64,000 bases of DNA, from assembly GCA_009103225.1 (NCBI GenBank), contig RHPI01002204.1, positions 310,001-374,000 of the forward strand, read 5' to 3'. The notes under the pieces are model-generated. The model did not search any database, was not told the DNA's origin, and worked only from the letters and a program-made list of their open reading frames with translations. The DNA is from Chlorokybus atmophyticus. Taxonomy: Eukaryota; Streptophyta; Chlorokybophyceae; Chlorokybales; Chlorokybaceae. This document shows, piece by piece, positions 11,281 to 21,965 of the stretch (its first letter is position 1; every line of letters begins with the position of its first letter). A program made the position numbers and the translations under genes.

Positions 11281-13457
11281 TTGACGATTGTCTAGGTATA
11301 CATAACGGCCGTCAACCTGAGCATGGTGTTTTAGACGGCCGTTGCCCTAAGTACTTAGGGTAGATACCCGCCGTACCAATACGAGGGTCTGATACCAATG
11401 GCAGTCAATAGCATTCACTCGCCTTATTGAAAGCGGTCGTGACTTAATGTAACAGATACCTGTGGCATTACAGTGTGTTTTAGTCAAAATGTGCCTTGCA
11501 TACACCCGTTGAAAATTCAAAAAGCGACACTAGAACGTTTATTATAGAAGTTGGATGAGGATTTTCATATAGGTATGGAAAAACAAATAGGTTACATATC
11601 TCTTTACGACGGTTGTAAAGAGATATGTGTAAGTTGCGCAAAAAAATGCATGCATTAGGCAATTGAGAGCGACCTACGAAATCTCCAGCTCTTTAAAACG
11701 ATACGCGCCGATGACTTGGTGATTTAAACTTTAATATAAGTAAGAACGCTATACATCTTCCGCGCAGGCAAAGCTTATGCCGACCCGATCCGCGTTGTCA
11801 AGCGTGAAACCTCTTCTGTTGCGCTATTGGACCGCGTAGGTTGTAACGTAGTTATGATGTTGGGATGTGTATTAGCAGCGTTGAAATGCTTATAGTCGCG
11901 ACAATGTGACAGTGAAAGATGCATGGTCGACGCTGATTAATCAGCATCAATACATTGTTAAACTGTATCGGCTTTGCGCTGCCGATCAGCGCTTTAACCG
12001 CGCCGTTTATGAGTGCACATTGTTTAATCACCCGTTGTTACCGATAGTAAATCGGTGGTCACCGTTGTGGATAAGCAGTTGGTTGCGGCGTCATGTATTG
12101 TAAATAGGATTTCCGCACCGGATTGATGCACGGTATTTTCATACTACCATGCACGGTACACACTTTATACACTTTCAATACATAACTTTGTGATGGTAGT
12201 GTGTATTATGTCCATATATGGATTTAACAATCACATCAATTTTATTCTCTGTAGTGTAATACATACTATATTGTGATAAGTAGTACTTAACATGCTCAAT
12301 ATGTGTATATAGGCTTGACAAATGGTGTCATACAAAAAAAAGCAACACGACTGCGCGCATGTAATGTTTGCAAGTTGTATGTCGATCAGCAAGACACTAT
12401 ACTATCGTAGTGACCAGAACTATACGTATGAAAAATACTTCAAAGATGTTCTTGCACGTAAATTGTATTAGACCGCACTAGCACTCCAACGTATTGCCAG
12501 AAACCAGCCGCTAAAGGGCTGCGCGCCTCGTGCGCCAATGAGTTAATCATGTAATGCTTTGCAGGCACAATGTGAGAAGTCGCGAGCTTCGCGCGTAAAT
12601 AACGTTACATCTGAAACAGGCTGTGAGACGGCATACGCAGTCACAACTAGCAAGAGAAATTCAAAAGTGGACGTATTGATTTGGACACTACGGTGCACAT
12701 GTACACATGCATTGCGTAAATACATATGCTACTGGTATACTTACATGGTATGTGACATTAACACCGCCGAGCAACGATTAACACAAACGACTTCATACAC
12801 TGCTCTGCATTAGTCGTTGACGCCACGGGTAAATAGTCGTTAATTAGTCGTTGACAGCCGTTAACGCACGCCGGTTAAGGGGGCAACAGCGCCGACAAAG
12901 GCGGTGAACGCGCTCGCTTCACGGTCTATCTCCGATGCGAGACTTCATCGGAGCCGTCCGTGTAGTGCAATCTGAGAGCACCAGCAAGCAAAAGGCGTCT
13001 GGCGTCCTGATTGATATGTGCGCTTTTATTGTTATGACTGTGACTGGTGTGAGGCCACACACGCGCATACCGATGCACACGCAGCGACCGGGCTGTACCC
13101 TGGTGCGAACTTATTGGTGCGGCGACCAGGGCCGGTACACTGAGCGCCAGCATTGGTACAGCCTTCCCTTGTTATAAGAATTACGTCTGTCCTTACCCCT
13201 TTCATTCCACTAACGGGGTAATTCTCTTGATATTTAAGAGAATAGGTACTCTCGTACCGTTAACAGCATAATCATGCTCTTAATGAGGTTTCCGCCAGAA
13301 ATATGTATGCGCATTGAAGAGAATATTTATGCTACTAACGAGGTGCTTTAACACATGCTTATAATCGTAGTAATCATGTTGTTGTGCGTGGTATGCAAGT
13401 GTGTGTATGGTATACACATACGTATATAATATATAGTGTTGTACTGTAGCATAGAGG
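11281..13457. other. Intergenic, no gene seen
   Basis: AT-rich sequence without a convincing reading frame. One local inverted repeat is at 13220-13243 (ATTCTCTT ... AAGAGAAT). The right end (from about 13458) is the 3' flank of the pogo-type relic. Confidence 0.4.
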
Positions 13458-13547
13458 CTAACAAATGGGCCAAGTAATGTGCTCATGTCCGTGTATACGC
13501 GCGTGTGCGCATGCAACCAACCCTGCTCGCATGTGTCGCCGTCGAGA
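13458..13547 (-). pseudogene. C-terminal tail of the pogo-type transposase, cut off by the gypsy insertion
   Basis: If the gypsy element at 13553-19674 and one copy of its 5-bp target duplication are removed, the minus-strand frame ...HFNILARS ending at 19680 continues without a break as KSRRRHMRAGLVACAHARIH to a TAG at 13460-13458. This places the insertion inside a pre-existing reading frame and shows which strand and frame was disrupted. Confidence 0.6.
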
Positions 13548-13552
13548 CTTGG

Positions 13553-14195
13553 TGTAACAGCCTGGGGCATTTTTTGTATTTTATTGTACATAAAGTACTT
13601 ATTTTGCCTTTTTTGCTGGCTTGATGAGGGCTTTTATGAGCTTTATTAAGCCCATGTGGCGCCTGCCCCTGCTGCCGCGCGCGACTCGCCTGCGACCTGC
13701 TCGACAGCAGCTAATTCGGCGACGTGACCCACCTGCCACGCGGTTGTGACACAGCCGCTGACTGGACACGCGCTGTGCAATGCCAGGTGACGCGGACTGC
13801 ACAGTCACACAGCCGCCGAAGGCCCAACGCGCGTGGCGGGGAGCCTGCACTTGGACCTGCCTTTAGATTTGGTAGTGAATAATGAAATGCCTGTTAATTG
13901 GGCTACTTCTTCCTAAGTGCTTGTATAAATAGAAAAACCCTATGTAATGCAACCAACTTTGTTTTCTGCTCTCTGCTGTGAGTATGCTGGTGCATGCTTG
14001 AGGGAGTTGTGGTCCAAGGCACACTGCTGCGTTTTTGCTTGGCGTGAGAAGTAGTAGTGTTCGTGTGCGTGGGCGCGCTCGACGCGTGCGTGCGTGCGCG
14101 AGTGAAGGCAAGGTTCCGGTGTGAAGATTGTGCTCAGCTGCACACATGTGTTGTATGACTTGTGTGCTGTGTATGCGAGCACGAGCATCGTTACA
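13553..14195 (+). repeat. 5' LTR of the chromovirus
   Basis: Begins TGTAACAGCC, ends ATCGTTACA. A TATAAATAGAAA box at about 13924-13935 is a plausible promoter element for the element's transcript. Seven substitutions separate it from the 3' LTR. An 83-codon open frame on its minus strand is also present in the 3' LTR and is not regarded as a gene. Confidence 0.95.
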
Positions 14196-14196
14196 G

Positions 14197-14214
14197 TGGT
14201 ATTGGAGCCCTTGG
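14197..14214 (+). promoter_or_regulatory. Primer-binding site (tRNA primer)
   Basis: TGGTATTGGAGCCCTTGG begins one base after the 5' LTR. The TGGTAT-x-x-GAGC core is like the initiator-Met tRNA PBS used by most Ty3/gypsy and copia elements. The exact tRNA cannot be assigned without the genome's tRNA set. Confidence 0.75.
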
Positions 14215-14282
14215 AGGGGTTGGGTTTCTTGTTTTAAGGGGATATTAACTATCTCTTTGGTGTGTGAGGTATTTTTCTGTTT

Positions 14283-15329
14283 ATGGACGCTACCATGGAT
14301 GATGCACGTGTTGTGGAGCTTCAGCAAGTGCTGGTAGCTGCTCATGAGGAGCTGCAACGTGTCCAAGCATCTGCCCAAGCTCAAGTGGCACAATTTCAAC
14401 AAGCCATGGCGCAAGCGCGCGCGTCCACGCCCGTTACAGCTCCTGTGGTTGCCCCATCAGCCTCTCGTCATGTGAAGCTACCAAAACCAAAGCCATTCAA
14501 GGGTCAGAGGGACGGTGACTGTGTGGAGGAATGGGTGTTTGCCGTTTCGACATGGTTAAAGCTCACCGAGGTACCTATACATCTCCGTGTCGATGTGGCT
14601 GCTACTTTCTTTGAGGGAGCTGCACTTGTGTGGTGGCGTCATCGTTGTGCTCGTGTGGAAGCTGGTCTTGAGGTTCCTTTCACTACCGTGGCTGAGCTGG
14701 CTGCTGAGGTGAAGAAACAGTTCGTACCGGTGGAGAGTGTGAAGACGGCACGCGACCAGCTCTCTACGCTTGTGCAAACGCAGTCCGTGATGGCCTATAC
14801 CTCTGCGTTTCAGCGTCTTGTGCTCTCTGTACCGAACATGACTGAGGAGGAGCAGCTGGACCGCTACACGCGCGGGTTGAAGACTCTTTGTCGCAAGGAA
14901 GTTGAGCTTCGTGACGCCAAGACTCTCGCGGAGGCCATTCGCATTGCTGAGCGCACGGACGTGTTGTACTTCAAGGGGGCTGCCAAAAACACTGATCGTG
15001 GACATTACAATCACTTCCGTGGAGGTTCGTATCGCTCATACGCATCTGTTGGGGCTGGTTCGGGAGCTGCAGCAGCTCAGGGGGCTGGCTTGGGACCAAC
15101 TCCAATGGAATTGGGTGCGCTCCATGTTGCTATGAAGGCCCCAAAGGGTCGGGAGGCTGCCAAGGCTGTTCGGAAGTGCTGGGAGTGCTCTTCTGCTGAT
15201 CACGTGCGCTCCAACTGCCCTATCTATAAGGCAAAGTCTGCTGCACATGCCCGCAACGCTCGCAGCGGTGGACGCGTGAACATGGTGGAGGAGGAGATGT
15301 TGCAGCCGGGAAACGGCTCACCTCAGTAG
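14283..15329 (+). CDS. gag: Gag polyprotein (chromovirus)
   Basis: Structural protein forming the virus-like particle. The 348-residue frame starts with an acidic/coiled segment (MDATMDDARVVELQQ) and an Ala/Pro linker. The capsid core follows (PFKGQRDGDCVEEWVF ... WLKLTEVPIHLRVDVAATFF, residues about 75-205, typical retrotransposon gag). A basic stretch leads to a CCHC zinc knuckle, CWECSSADHVRSNC, near residues 298-311. It ends with a TAG at 15327-15329, just after a -1 frameshift signal (15308-15352) that would fuse it to Pol. Confidence 0.93.
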   Translation: MDATMDDARVVELQQVLVAAHEELQRVQASAQAQVAQFQQAMAQARASTPVTAPVVAPSASRHVKLPKPKPFKGQRDGDCVEEWVFAVSTWLKLTEVPIHLRVDVAATFFEGAALVWWRHRCARVEAGLEVPFTTVAELAAEVKKQFVPVESVKTARDQLSTLVQTQSVMAYTSAFQRLVLSVPNMTEEEQLDRYTRGLKTLCRKEVELRDAKTLAEAIRIAERTDVLYFKGAAKNTDRGHYNHFRGGSYRSYASVGAGSGAAAAQGAGLGPTPMELGALHVAMKAPKGREAAKAVRKCWECSSADHVRSNCPIYKAKSAAHARNARSGGRVNMVEEEMLQPGNGSPQ

Positions 15330-15352
15330 CTGGAGAGGCTCCTGCTGAGGTG
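15308..15352 (+). promoter_or_regulatory. Programmed -1 ribosomal frameshift signal (gag-pol)
   Basis: Slippery heptamer G GGA AAC at 15308-15314 is exactly in the gag phase required for a -1 slip (X XXY YYZ). After a 4-nt spacer comes a stem with 8 perfect base pairs, CACCTCAG 15319-15326 with CTGAGGTG 15345-15352. Inside its loop is a second stem GGAG/CTCC (15332-15335/15339-15342). The -1 frame is open from here into pol. GGGAAAC is an established retroviral slippery site. I infer gag-pol expression by frameshifting. Confidence 0.85.
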
Positions 15353-18300
15353 GTGATGCAGCCTCACTATGATGTTGAATGTCCAGCGGCTGGCGTGGAA
15401 GCGTTGTTGACGGTTGGCGGCATGTGCGCAACGGCAACGCAAAGCGGTATGGTTCGAGTGCCCGACAAGGCGAGGCAGCTGTTGGGAGTCATGGCTCTGA
15501 TCCGTGAGGGCAATGGGCCATGGATGGAGTGCAAGATGCTGGTGGATTGCGGCGCGAACAGCAATTTCATGAGTCGTGAGGTTGCGCGTCGGCACAAGTG
15601 GTTGTCATGGGCAAATGCCGGCTCGGTGGCTCTAGCGGACGGCTATGCGCCAGCAGGAGGAGCTTCCAAGCAAAGCAAAGAGCTTGAAATGCACGTGGGG
15701 ATGATGAAGGATCGCCTACGGTTTTGCTGCATCGAGCTGAACAACGGCTTTGATGGCATTTTGGGGCTGCCTTGGCTTTGGTCACATAACCCCGCCATTG
15801 ATTGGAGGAAGCGGGTGCTCACTACCCCGGAAGCTGGTGGTGAGGTTTTGATGTGCTTCAATGCTTCAATGCAAGGCGCGTGTGTGGTTCAAGAGCGTGT
15901 GAGCTGCGTCGAGGCTGCTAGCAATGTGCTGCATGCGCGTGACGCGCACGACACGACGGCGCGCCAGCAAGCTGCACCACAACATGCTTCTAGCTCAAGG
16001 GGAGGGGTTCCAGAGCTGGTGTCACAAGTTTCTAAGACCAAGATGGAGCAGATCTGGTCCGGGAACAATGTGAAGGATGCATGGCTGTGCATGGTGCGTG
16101 AGACACCTCCCAAGTCGGACTTGGAGCTGGTCGGCACTGGTTCGGAGAGTTCGAAGGACCCCGAGGTGCAGAGGTTGCTTGAAGAGTTCAAAGACGTCAT
16201 GGTGGATGGGCTACCAGCTGGTCTGCCACCCACGCGAAGTGTTGATCACCGTGTGGAACTGATAGAGGGCGTGCACAAGCCGCCGTACCGACCGGTGTAC
16301 AAGTTGTCTCCGGCTGAACTCGAAGAGGCGAGGAGCCAAGTCGAGGACCTTCTACAACGTGGGTACATCAGGCACAGCAAGTCTCCTTACGGTGCACCTA
16401 TCCTATTTGTACGTAAGAAGAGCGGAGCCTTGCGCATGTGCATCGACTATCGGCCACTCAACAACATCACCAAGAAGAATGTGTTCCCTTTGCCACGCAT
16501 TGATGAGTTGTTGGAGCAGCTCGAGGGTGCTGAGTTCTTCTCAAGCTTGGACCTAGCTGGTGGCTACCATCAGATCCGTGTTGCGCCCGAAGACGTTGAG
16601 AAGACGGCTTTCAACACTCGCTATGGCCACTATGAGTGGTTGGTGATGTCCTTTGGCATGACAAATGCTCCGGCAACCTTTCAAACCTTGATGAATGAGG
16701 TCTTTGCTGATCTGATTGGCAAGGGCGTGCTAGTGTACCTCGACGACATCCTTGTGTACACAAAGAGCAAGAGAGAGCACGTGGCATTGCTACACGAGGT
16801 GATGCAGCGTTTACGTACACACAAGTTGTTTGCTCAGCTCAACAAGTGCCGCTTCTTGCTTGAAGAGGTAGAATACCTTGGCCACATTGTATCCAAGCAA
16901 GGAATCAAGGCAGATCCAAGCAAGCTTGCCGCGGTGCGCGATTGGGCTGCCCCGAAGGACGTGAAGGGTGTCATGTCGTTCCTAGGGCTTGCCGGCTACT
17001 ATCGTAAGTTTGTAAAGGGCTTTTCGCACTTGGCGGCACCATTGACGGCATTGTTGAGGAAGGGGGTGGCTTGGAGCTGGTCGGAGGCTGCAACAAAGGC
17101 ATTTTCCGACTTGAAAGAGGCCCTGACATCGGCTCCCGTGCTGCTGCATCCCAACATGCAATTGCCCTTTGTGGTGGCGTGTGATGCGTCCGACAAGGCT
17201 ATTGGGGCTGTTTTGCAGCAGGATCACGGCAACGGCTTGCAACCGGTGGCCTATTTCAGCAAGAAGATGAGCGGGGCTGAGCTCAACTACCCCGTTCATG
17301 AGAAGGAATTGCTGGCGCAGGTGCTAGCGCTACGGCAATGGCGTTGTTTCCTTGAAGGCAAGCGGTTCACACTTGAGACGGACCACTCGCCATTAAGGTA
17401 CCTTCAAACGCAGCCTCACCTCTCACGGCGGCAAGCTCGTTGGCTCGAGTTCTTCCAACTCTTCGACTTTGAAGTGAAGTACAAGCCGGGCTCTTCAAAT
17501 AAGGTTGCGGACGCATTAAGCCGTCAACTCAACGCGCTTGAAACGGTGGTGCAAGTGCAGCCCAAGTGGCTTGACCAGATCCGTGCCTTATTGCATGAGG
17601 ACGCGGTGGGGGAGAAGACCATTGAGGCGTTGGAGAATGGGACTGAACATAGCGGCCTTTGGGCATTGAAGGACGGGCTGCTATGGCATGGCGATCGCAT
17701 GTACATACCCAAAATTGCGCACATGCGCGTGGCATTGATGAAGGAAGCGCATGATGTGCCAATGGCTGGTCATCAAGGTCTGCAACGGACACTAGCCTTG
17801 TTGAAACAGAAATTTCTCTGGTCGGAGATGCATCGTGACGTTAAGGACTATGTGGCATTGTGCGACACTTGTCAAAGGGTGAAGGCGAGCAATCAACGCG
17901 CCAGTGGGCTGCTCCAACCATTGCCGATACCTTTGACGAAGTGGGAGCAAGTTACTCTTGACTTCATCACGGGGCTGCCACGGACACGTGAAGGGCATGA
18001 TGCTATCTTGGTGTTTGTGGACAAGACTAGCAAAATGGTGCAATTGGCGCCATGTACGGAGACTTGCACAGCTCCCGAGGCTGCCAAGTTGTTCATCAAG
18101 CATGTGGTGCGCTCTCATGACGTTCCAAAAAGCATTATCAGTGATAGAGACCCGCGGTTTACTGGCAACTTTTGGAGAGCTCTCCACGCAACTCTAGGCA
18201 CGAGCTTGAAGTTCAGCACCGCGTACCACCCTGAAACGGACGGCCAAACGGAGCGCGCCAACCGCGTCATCGAAGACATGCTACGGTGCTATGTGAACAG

Positions 18301-19036
18301 CCGCCAAGACAATTGGGGAGACATGCTGGAGCTGATTGAGTTCACCATTAACAACCACAAGAGTGCAAGCACGGGCGTGACACCTTTCCTTATGAACTAT
18401 GGGCAACATCCATTGACGCCATTGACGGCGTGGGTGCCTAGCATGCAAAGTTCAGATGTGGAGGCCGTGGACGGCTTTCTTGAAAGGTGTGCCGACATTA
18501 CCAAGGCAGCTCGAGAGGCTCTGCTTGTGGCGCAAAACCGGCAAAAGCAATACGCCGATGCGCGTCGCAAGGATGTTGTGTTCGAGGAGGGTGACCTTGT
18601 AATGCTTTCAACCAAGCATGTGCAGCTGGTCACGGGGGTGCGCAAGCTGAGTGAGCGATGGTTTGGGCCCTTTAAAGTGATCAAGGTCATCTCGAAGGTG
18701 GCCTACAAGCTGGAGCTGCCCAATACCATGCATGTGCACCCTGTTTTTCATGTCTCGCTTCTTAAAGGTTATCGAGGGGAGCCACCAGCTCGTCCGCCTC
18801 CAGATGTGGTTCGTGAAGGTGAGGCTGAGTGGGAAGTGGAAGCAATTGTCACGGACAAGCTGATCCGAGGCGTGCGCAAGTATTTAGTGAAGTGGCGTGG
18901 CTATCCAATGCACGAGGCGACATACGAGCCCGAGGAGAGCTTTACCAATGCCAAACAGGTCTTGCAAGACTACAAGGCCAGAGGAGGCAGTCGTCAGCTT
19001 CGAGGACGAAGCTCCCCCGGGGGGGAAGGGGTGTAA
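15314..19036 (+). CDS. pol: Pol polyprotein: protease, RT, RNase H, integrase, chromodomain
   Basis: Entered by a -1 frameshift from gag; about 1,240 codons. Protease has LVDCGANSNFM and the ILGLPWL flap-end motif. RT has PYGAPILFVRKKSGALRMC, SLDLAGGYHQIRV, FGMTNAPATFQ and the catalytic VYLDDILVY. RNase H has VVACDASDKAIGAVL and ETDHSPLRYL. Integrase has the zinc-binding HQGLQRTLALLK...CDTC, the DFITGLP and DRDPRFTGNFW catalytic region, and YHPETDGQTERANR. The C-terminal chromodomain, WEVEAIVTDKLIRG...YLVKWRGYP...TYEPEE, is the histone-mark reader that directs chromoviruses to heterochromatin. The TAA stop overlaps the first bases of the 3' LTR. Confidence 0.96.
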   Translation, partial: RLTSVAGEAPAEVVMQPHYDVECPAAGVEALLTVGGMCATATQSGMVRVPDKARQLLGVMALIREGNGPWMECKMLVDCGANSNFMSREVARRHKWLSWANAGSVALADGYAPAGGASKQSKELEMHVGMMKDRLRFCCIELNNGFDGILGLPWLWSHNPAIDWRKRVLTTPEAGGEVLMCFNASMQGACVVQERVSCVEAASNVLHARDAHDTTARQQAAPQHASSSRGGVPELVSQVSKTKMEQIWSGNNVKDAWLCMVRETPPKSDLELVGTGSESSKDPEVQRLLEEFKDVMVDGLPAGLPPTRSVDHRVELIEGVHKPPYRPVYKLSPAELEEARSQVEDLLQRGYIRHSKSPYGAPILFVRKKSGALRMCIDYRPLNNITKKNVFPLPRIDELLEQLEGAEFFSSLDLAGGYHQIRVAPEDVEKTAFNTRYGHYEWLVMSFGMTNAPATFQTLMNEVFADLIGKGVLVYLDDILVYTKSKREHVALLHEVMQRLRTHKLFAQLNKCRFLLEEVEYLGHIVSKQGIKADPSKLAAVRDWAAPKDVKGVMSFLGLAGYYRKFVKGFSHLAAPLTALLRKGVAWSWSEAATKAFSDLKEALTSAPVLLHPNMQLPFVVACDASDKAIGAVLQQDHGNGLQPVAYFSKKMSGAELNYPVHEKELLAQVLALRQWRCFLEGKRFTLETDHSPLRYLQTQPHLSRRQARWLEFFQLFDFEVKYKPGSSNKVADALSRQLNALETVVQVQPKWLDQIRALLHEDAVGEKTIEALENGTEHSGLWALKDGLLWHGDRMYIPKIAHMRVALMKEAHDVPMAGHQGLQRTLALLKQKFLWSEMHRDVKDYVALCDTCQRVKASNQRASGLLQPLPIPLTKWEQVTLDFITGLPRTREGHDAILVFVDKTSKMVQLAPCTETCTAPEAAKLFIKHVVRSHDVPKSIISDRDPRFTGNFWRALHATLGTSLKFSTAYHPETDGQTERANRVIEDMLRCYVNSRQDNWGDMLELIEFTINNHKSASTGVTPFLMNYGQHPLTPLTAWVPSMQSSDVEAVDGFLERCADITKAAREALLVAQNRQKQYADARRKDVVFEEGDLVMLSTKHVQLVTGVRKLSERWFGPFKVIKVISKVAYKLELPNTMHVHPVFHVSLLKGYRGEPPARPPPDVVREGEAEWEVEAIVTDKLIRGVRKYLVKWRGYPMHEATYEPEESFTNAKQVLQDYKARGGSRQLRGRSSPGGEGV
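19016..19031 (+). promoter_or_regulatory. Polypurine tract
   Basis: G/A-rich run (GGGGGGGAAGGGG) directly upstream of the 3' LTR, in the position needed to prime plus-strand DNA synthesis. Confidence 0.75.
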
Positions 19037-19674
19037 CAGCCTGGGGCATTTTTTGTATTTTATTGTACATAAAGTACTTATTTTGCCTTTTTTGCTGGCT
19101 TGATGAGGGCTTTTATGAGCTTTATTAAGCCCATGTGGCGCCTGCCCCTGCTGCCGCGCGCGACTCGCCTGCGACCTGCTCGACAGCAGCTAATTCGGCG
19201 ACGTGACCCACCTGCCACGCGGTTGTGACACAGCCGCTGACTGGACACGCGCTGTGCAGTGCCAGGTGACGCGGACTGCACAGTCACACAGCCGCCGAAG
19301 GCCCAACGCGCGTGGCGGGGAGCCTGCACTTGGACCTGCCTTTATATTTGGTAGTGAATAATGAAATGCCTGTTAATTAGGCTATTTCTTCCTAAGTGCT
19401 TGTATAAATAGAAAAACCCTGTGTAATGCAACCAACTTTGTTTTCTGCTCTCTGCTGTGAGTATGCTGGTGCATGCTTGAGGGAGTTGTGGTCCAAGGCA
19501 CACTGCTGCGTTCTTGCTTGGCGTGAGAAGTAGTAGTGTTCGTGTGCGTGGGCGCGCTCGACGCGTGCGTGCGTGCGCGAGTGAAGGCAAGGTTCCGGTG
19601 TGAAGATTGTGCTCAGCTGCACACATGTGTTGTATGACTTGTGTGCTGTGTATGTGAGCACGAGCATCGTTACA
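19032..19674 (+). repeat. 3' LTR of the chromovirus
   Basis: Same length as the 5' LTR (643 bp) with 7 substitutions. Followed by CNTGG, the second copy of the target-site duplication. Confidence 0.95.
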
Positions 19675-19679
19675 CNTGG

Positions 19680-21132
19680 AGCGTGCTAGGATGTTGAAGT
19701 GACGCCACTCTTCTTCCAGCATCTTCATGGTGGTGGCGGTCAGCTTGCTATACGCCTCGCGACACCATATGATCGCCTCTCTGAGCCGCACTTTAACTTT
19801 GCTCAGATTGGTTGTGGGGTCGGCATCGTACTGCTGCAACAAGGGGGCAACAAGCTTCCGCTTGTACCTGTCACATATCACGGGAGAACGCATATCAAAC
19901 TCCGACGAACAAAGGGGGTCCGGCGCAAATATTTTTATACGTTTTTAAATTGATCAGCTTGTTGCTTACCTGAGCAATGCAGTAATTGCAAGGAAAGCAA
20001 TGTGTACTTGGCTTTAAACGCTGCAATGATGCCAGCGTCCATAGGTTGAACCTTGCTGGTCGTGTTGGGAGGCAGGAACAGGCACTTCACGTTGTCCACC
20101 TCCAGCGTCTTAAACCCCTTTTCCGTGCCACCACACCATACTTGCAGGTGTGTGTAAAGGAGTTGTCCACCAGCAGCAGGACTTTGCGCTTCCGCAGCTT
20201 CATGTGAAAGGCGAGGTTGCACAACCAGCGGCTGAAGATCTGCACAAGATACAATGTTCAATTGCATGCCACATACATAATCAAACTTGCAGTTGACAAC
20301 ACCTTACCTCCAATTCATCCAAGCATTCTTGTACTCAACACCAATGCGAATGGGAGTCCATGTGCTTCCGAAAGACTTTAGCCTTTTTAGATGTACCAAT
20401 GAGTAGAAGTGGCAACTTCTCGGACCTGTCTGCATTCACACATACGCCACCGTGAATCTGTCCTTCTCTCTCTTCCCCCTCGAGCTTCCTTACTGGCAAT
20501 GACCAGTGTGCGACGGGGACGGGCTCTATAGAACACGCCACTCTCGTTCTTGGTAAAAGTGTTGCAGGGGCCATACTCCTGAATGATTTCTGGCAAGTCC
20601 GCGCGGGCGGGATATCCACCCCCTCTTTATCTGCATCATTCGCTTCACTGTGCAGAGCTTTTGCAGATATGGCATAACGTGGCTTAATCAATTCACCCAC
20701 CCGTGTGATGCGTTAAATCTTTTATGCCAACTTTGCTAGCAAAGTCTGGACTCTTCTCTATGAAGATCTGATCCGTGATGGTGGCATTGCGAGCATGAGT
20801 TTGTGTAAACCATGTGTACAAAGCTTCCTCTAACTTTAGGTGAGCGGCAAGACGCATTCGCTTTGCAGCAAAATTTCCTTTTTAGGCTAACGTGCCCACA
20901 ATCTTGGCACAAGTATGCAACAGCTTGTGCTTCCAACTAATGAAACACGACACTCTGTTTGATAACCAACTTTAACTTGGCCTTCATGTTGGCGATGAAG
21001 TCCGCTTGCTTGACGATGGAGTTGGCACATTTTATCATACAACTCGAGAATGCGCTTCTTATCCTTCAAAGTGCTGTTGCTACATTCGAGGGGCCGTTGG
21101 GATGATATGCTACCGTAGCAAAGCATGAACAC
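19680..21132 (-). pseudogene. pogo/Tigger-type (DDE_1) transposase relic
   Basis: Minus-strand fragments in order from 21132 downward. First is an N-terminal helix-turn-helix-like CSNSTLKDKKRILELYDKM. The start of the catalytic core follows (DLPEIIQEYGPCNTFTKNESGVFYRARPR, about 20600-20510, split across frames). Then come GQIHGGVCVNADRSEKLPLL and LIGTSKKAKVF (20470-20380), and the block VKCLFLPPNTTSKVQPMDAG (20110-20030) that is diagnostic of the DDE_1 superfamily (pogo, Tigger, jerky, CENP-B). Last is LREAIIWCREAYSKLT near 19790-19740. Frameshifts and probable introns break it. The chromovirus interrupts its 3' end. Terminal inverted repeats were looked for and not convincingly found. Confidence 0.85.
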
Positions 21133-21784
21133 CCCTCAATATGCGCTCACGCAGTCACACTCCGAGTGGAGTCCATATTGGAACGCACGTATAAACATCA
21201 CACGCCTTGGTAGAAGCGCCTCACAAGTTTGGTTCAACTACGCCCCTACCAGTGCGTGCAATGCCTTGCTACATTTCATTCTCCTGCAGGCACCTCCCCA
21301 CGCGCCGCCGCCGTCGCATCGTGGGCCACCTCCAGGGCCTGCTGGACGAGCTCGTGGCGGCGTCAAGGCACGTGCACGCTTGTGCCTACGCTGCGGCTAC
21401 CCCGATAACAGAACACAAGCACCAGTTTTTTGAGCCTGAAAAGTTAGGCTTATTACGTTGGAGAATATTCTGTTGAGCAGCAGTATTTGCCTGTAAAATG
21501 ATCGGTCTTGAAAAAATTACGATGTTAACGGGGTTGTTCTCTTAAACCAAAGTCTGTTGCCGGGGTAAGACTATACAGAGCGTCTAACGACTGGCGCGCG
21601 CGGTTTACGGTACAGTGTAGGCTGCCGGCCAACTGACCGGGAAGTTTACCCAGTCAGTTAGCCGTAGTCAAGTCGCCCCTTTCGCTCCACGGTTTTGGGG
21701 AGCAAAAGGTGCGACCTAGCCGCGGCTAAGTAGCCGCGGATCAGCCTGATCGCTACCAGGCTAGTTGCTTACGCTGCAAACTGT
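21133..21784. other. Intergenic, no gene seen
   Basis: Immediately 5' of the pogo-type relic; should contain that element's terminus. A CGCCGCCGCCG run lies near 21300. Nothing else recognised. Confidence 0.35.
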
Positions 21785-21965
21785 TAACGGAATCATAATC
21801 TCAAAAGCAAAACGTGTTGTAACTTACCGTATTTACCCGGTCAGAGCCCCCCAATTGATGAGGGGGAGTACTCTATAACGGAGTCATAACCTCAAAACAA
21901 AACGTGTTGTAACTTACCGTATTTACCCTATCAAGCCCCTCAATTCATGAGGGGGAGTACTCTAT
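21785..21965 (+). repeat. Two tandem copies of a 91-bp unit
   Basis: Units 21785-21875 and 21876-21965 share TAACGGARTCATAA, AACGTGTTGTAACTTACCGT, ATTTACCC and GAGGGGGAGTACTCTAT with a few substitutions. The unit includes the left terminal repeat of the small element at 21827-22240, so the element's end has been duplicated. Confidence 0.85.

Larger units (their letters stand above)
13553..19674 (+). mobile_element. Complete Ty3/gypsy chromovirus (6.12 kb)
   Basis: Two 643-bp LTRs (13553-14195 and 19032-19674), both TG...CA, flank a primer-binding site, gag, pol with C-terminal chromodomain, and a purine-rich tract. Target-site duplication is CTTGG at 13548-13552 and CNTGG at 19675-19679; the N at 19676 is the only ambiguous base and is most simply a T. 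I count 7 differences between the LTRs (about 1.1%), so the insertion is fairly young. Gag and pol are both open, so the copy could still be functional. It sits in reverse orientation inside a pogo-type relic. Confidence 0.96.

Noticed and set aside
13599..13850. 83-codon minus-strand ORF in the 5' LTR (and its twin at 19078-19329)
   Set aside because: It lies wholly in LTR sequence and is duplicated only because the LTR is duplicated; no domain; antisense to the element.
13180..21600. Terminal inverted repeats of the pogo-type relic (TTCTCTTAAA and GGGGTAAGA words near 13.2 and 21.55 kb)
   Set aside because: Only two short words match and their spacing differs (about 25 versus 44 bp); not better than chance.
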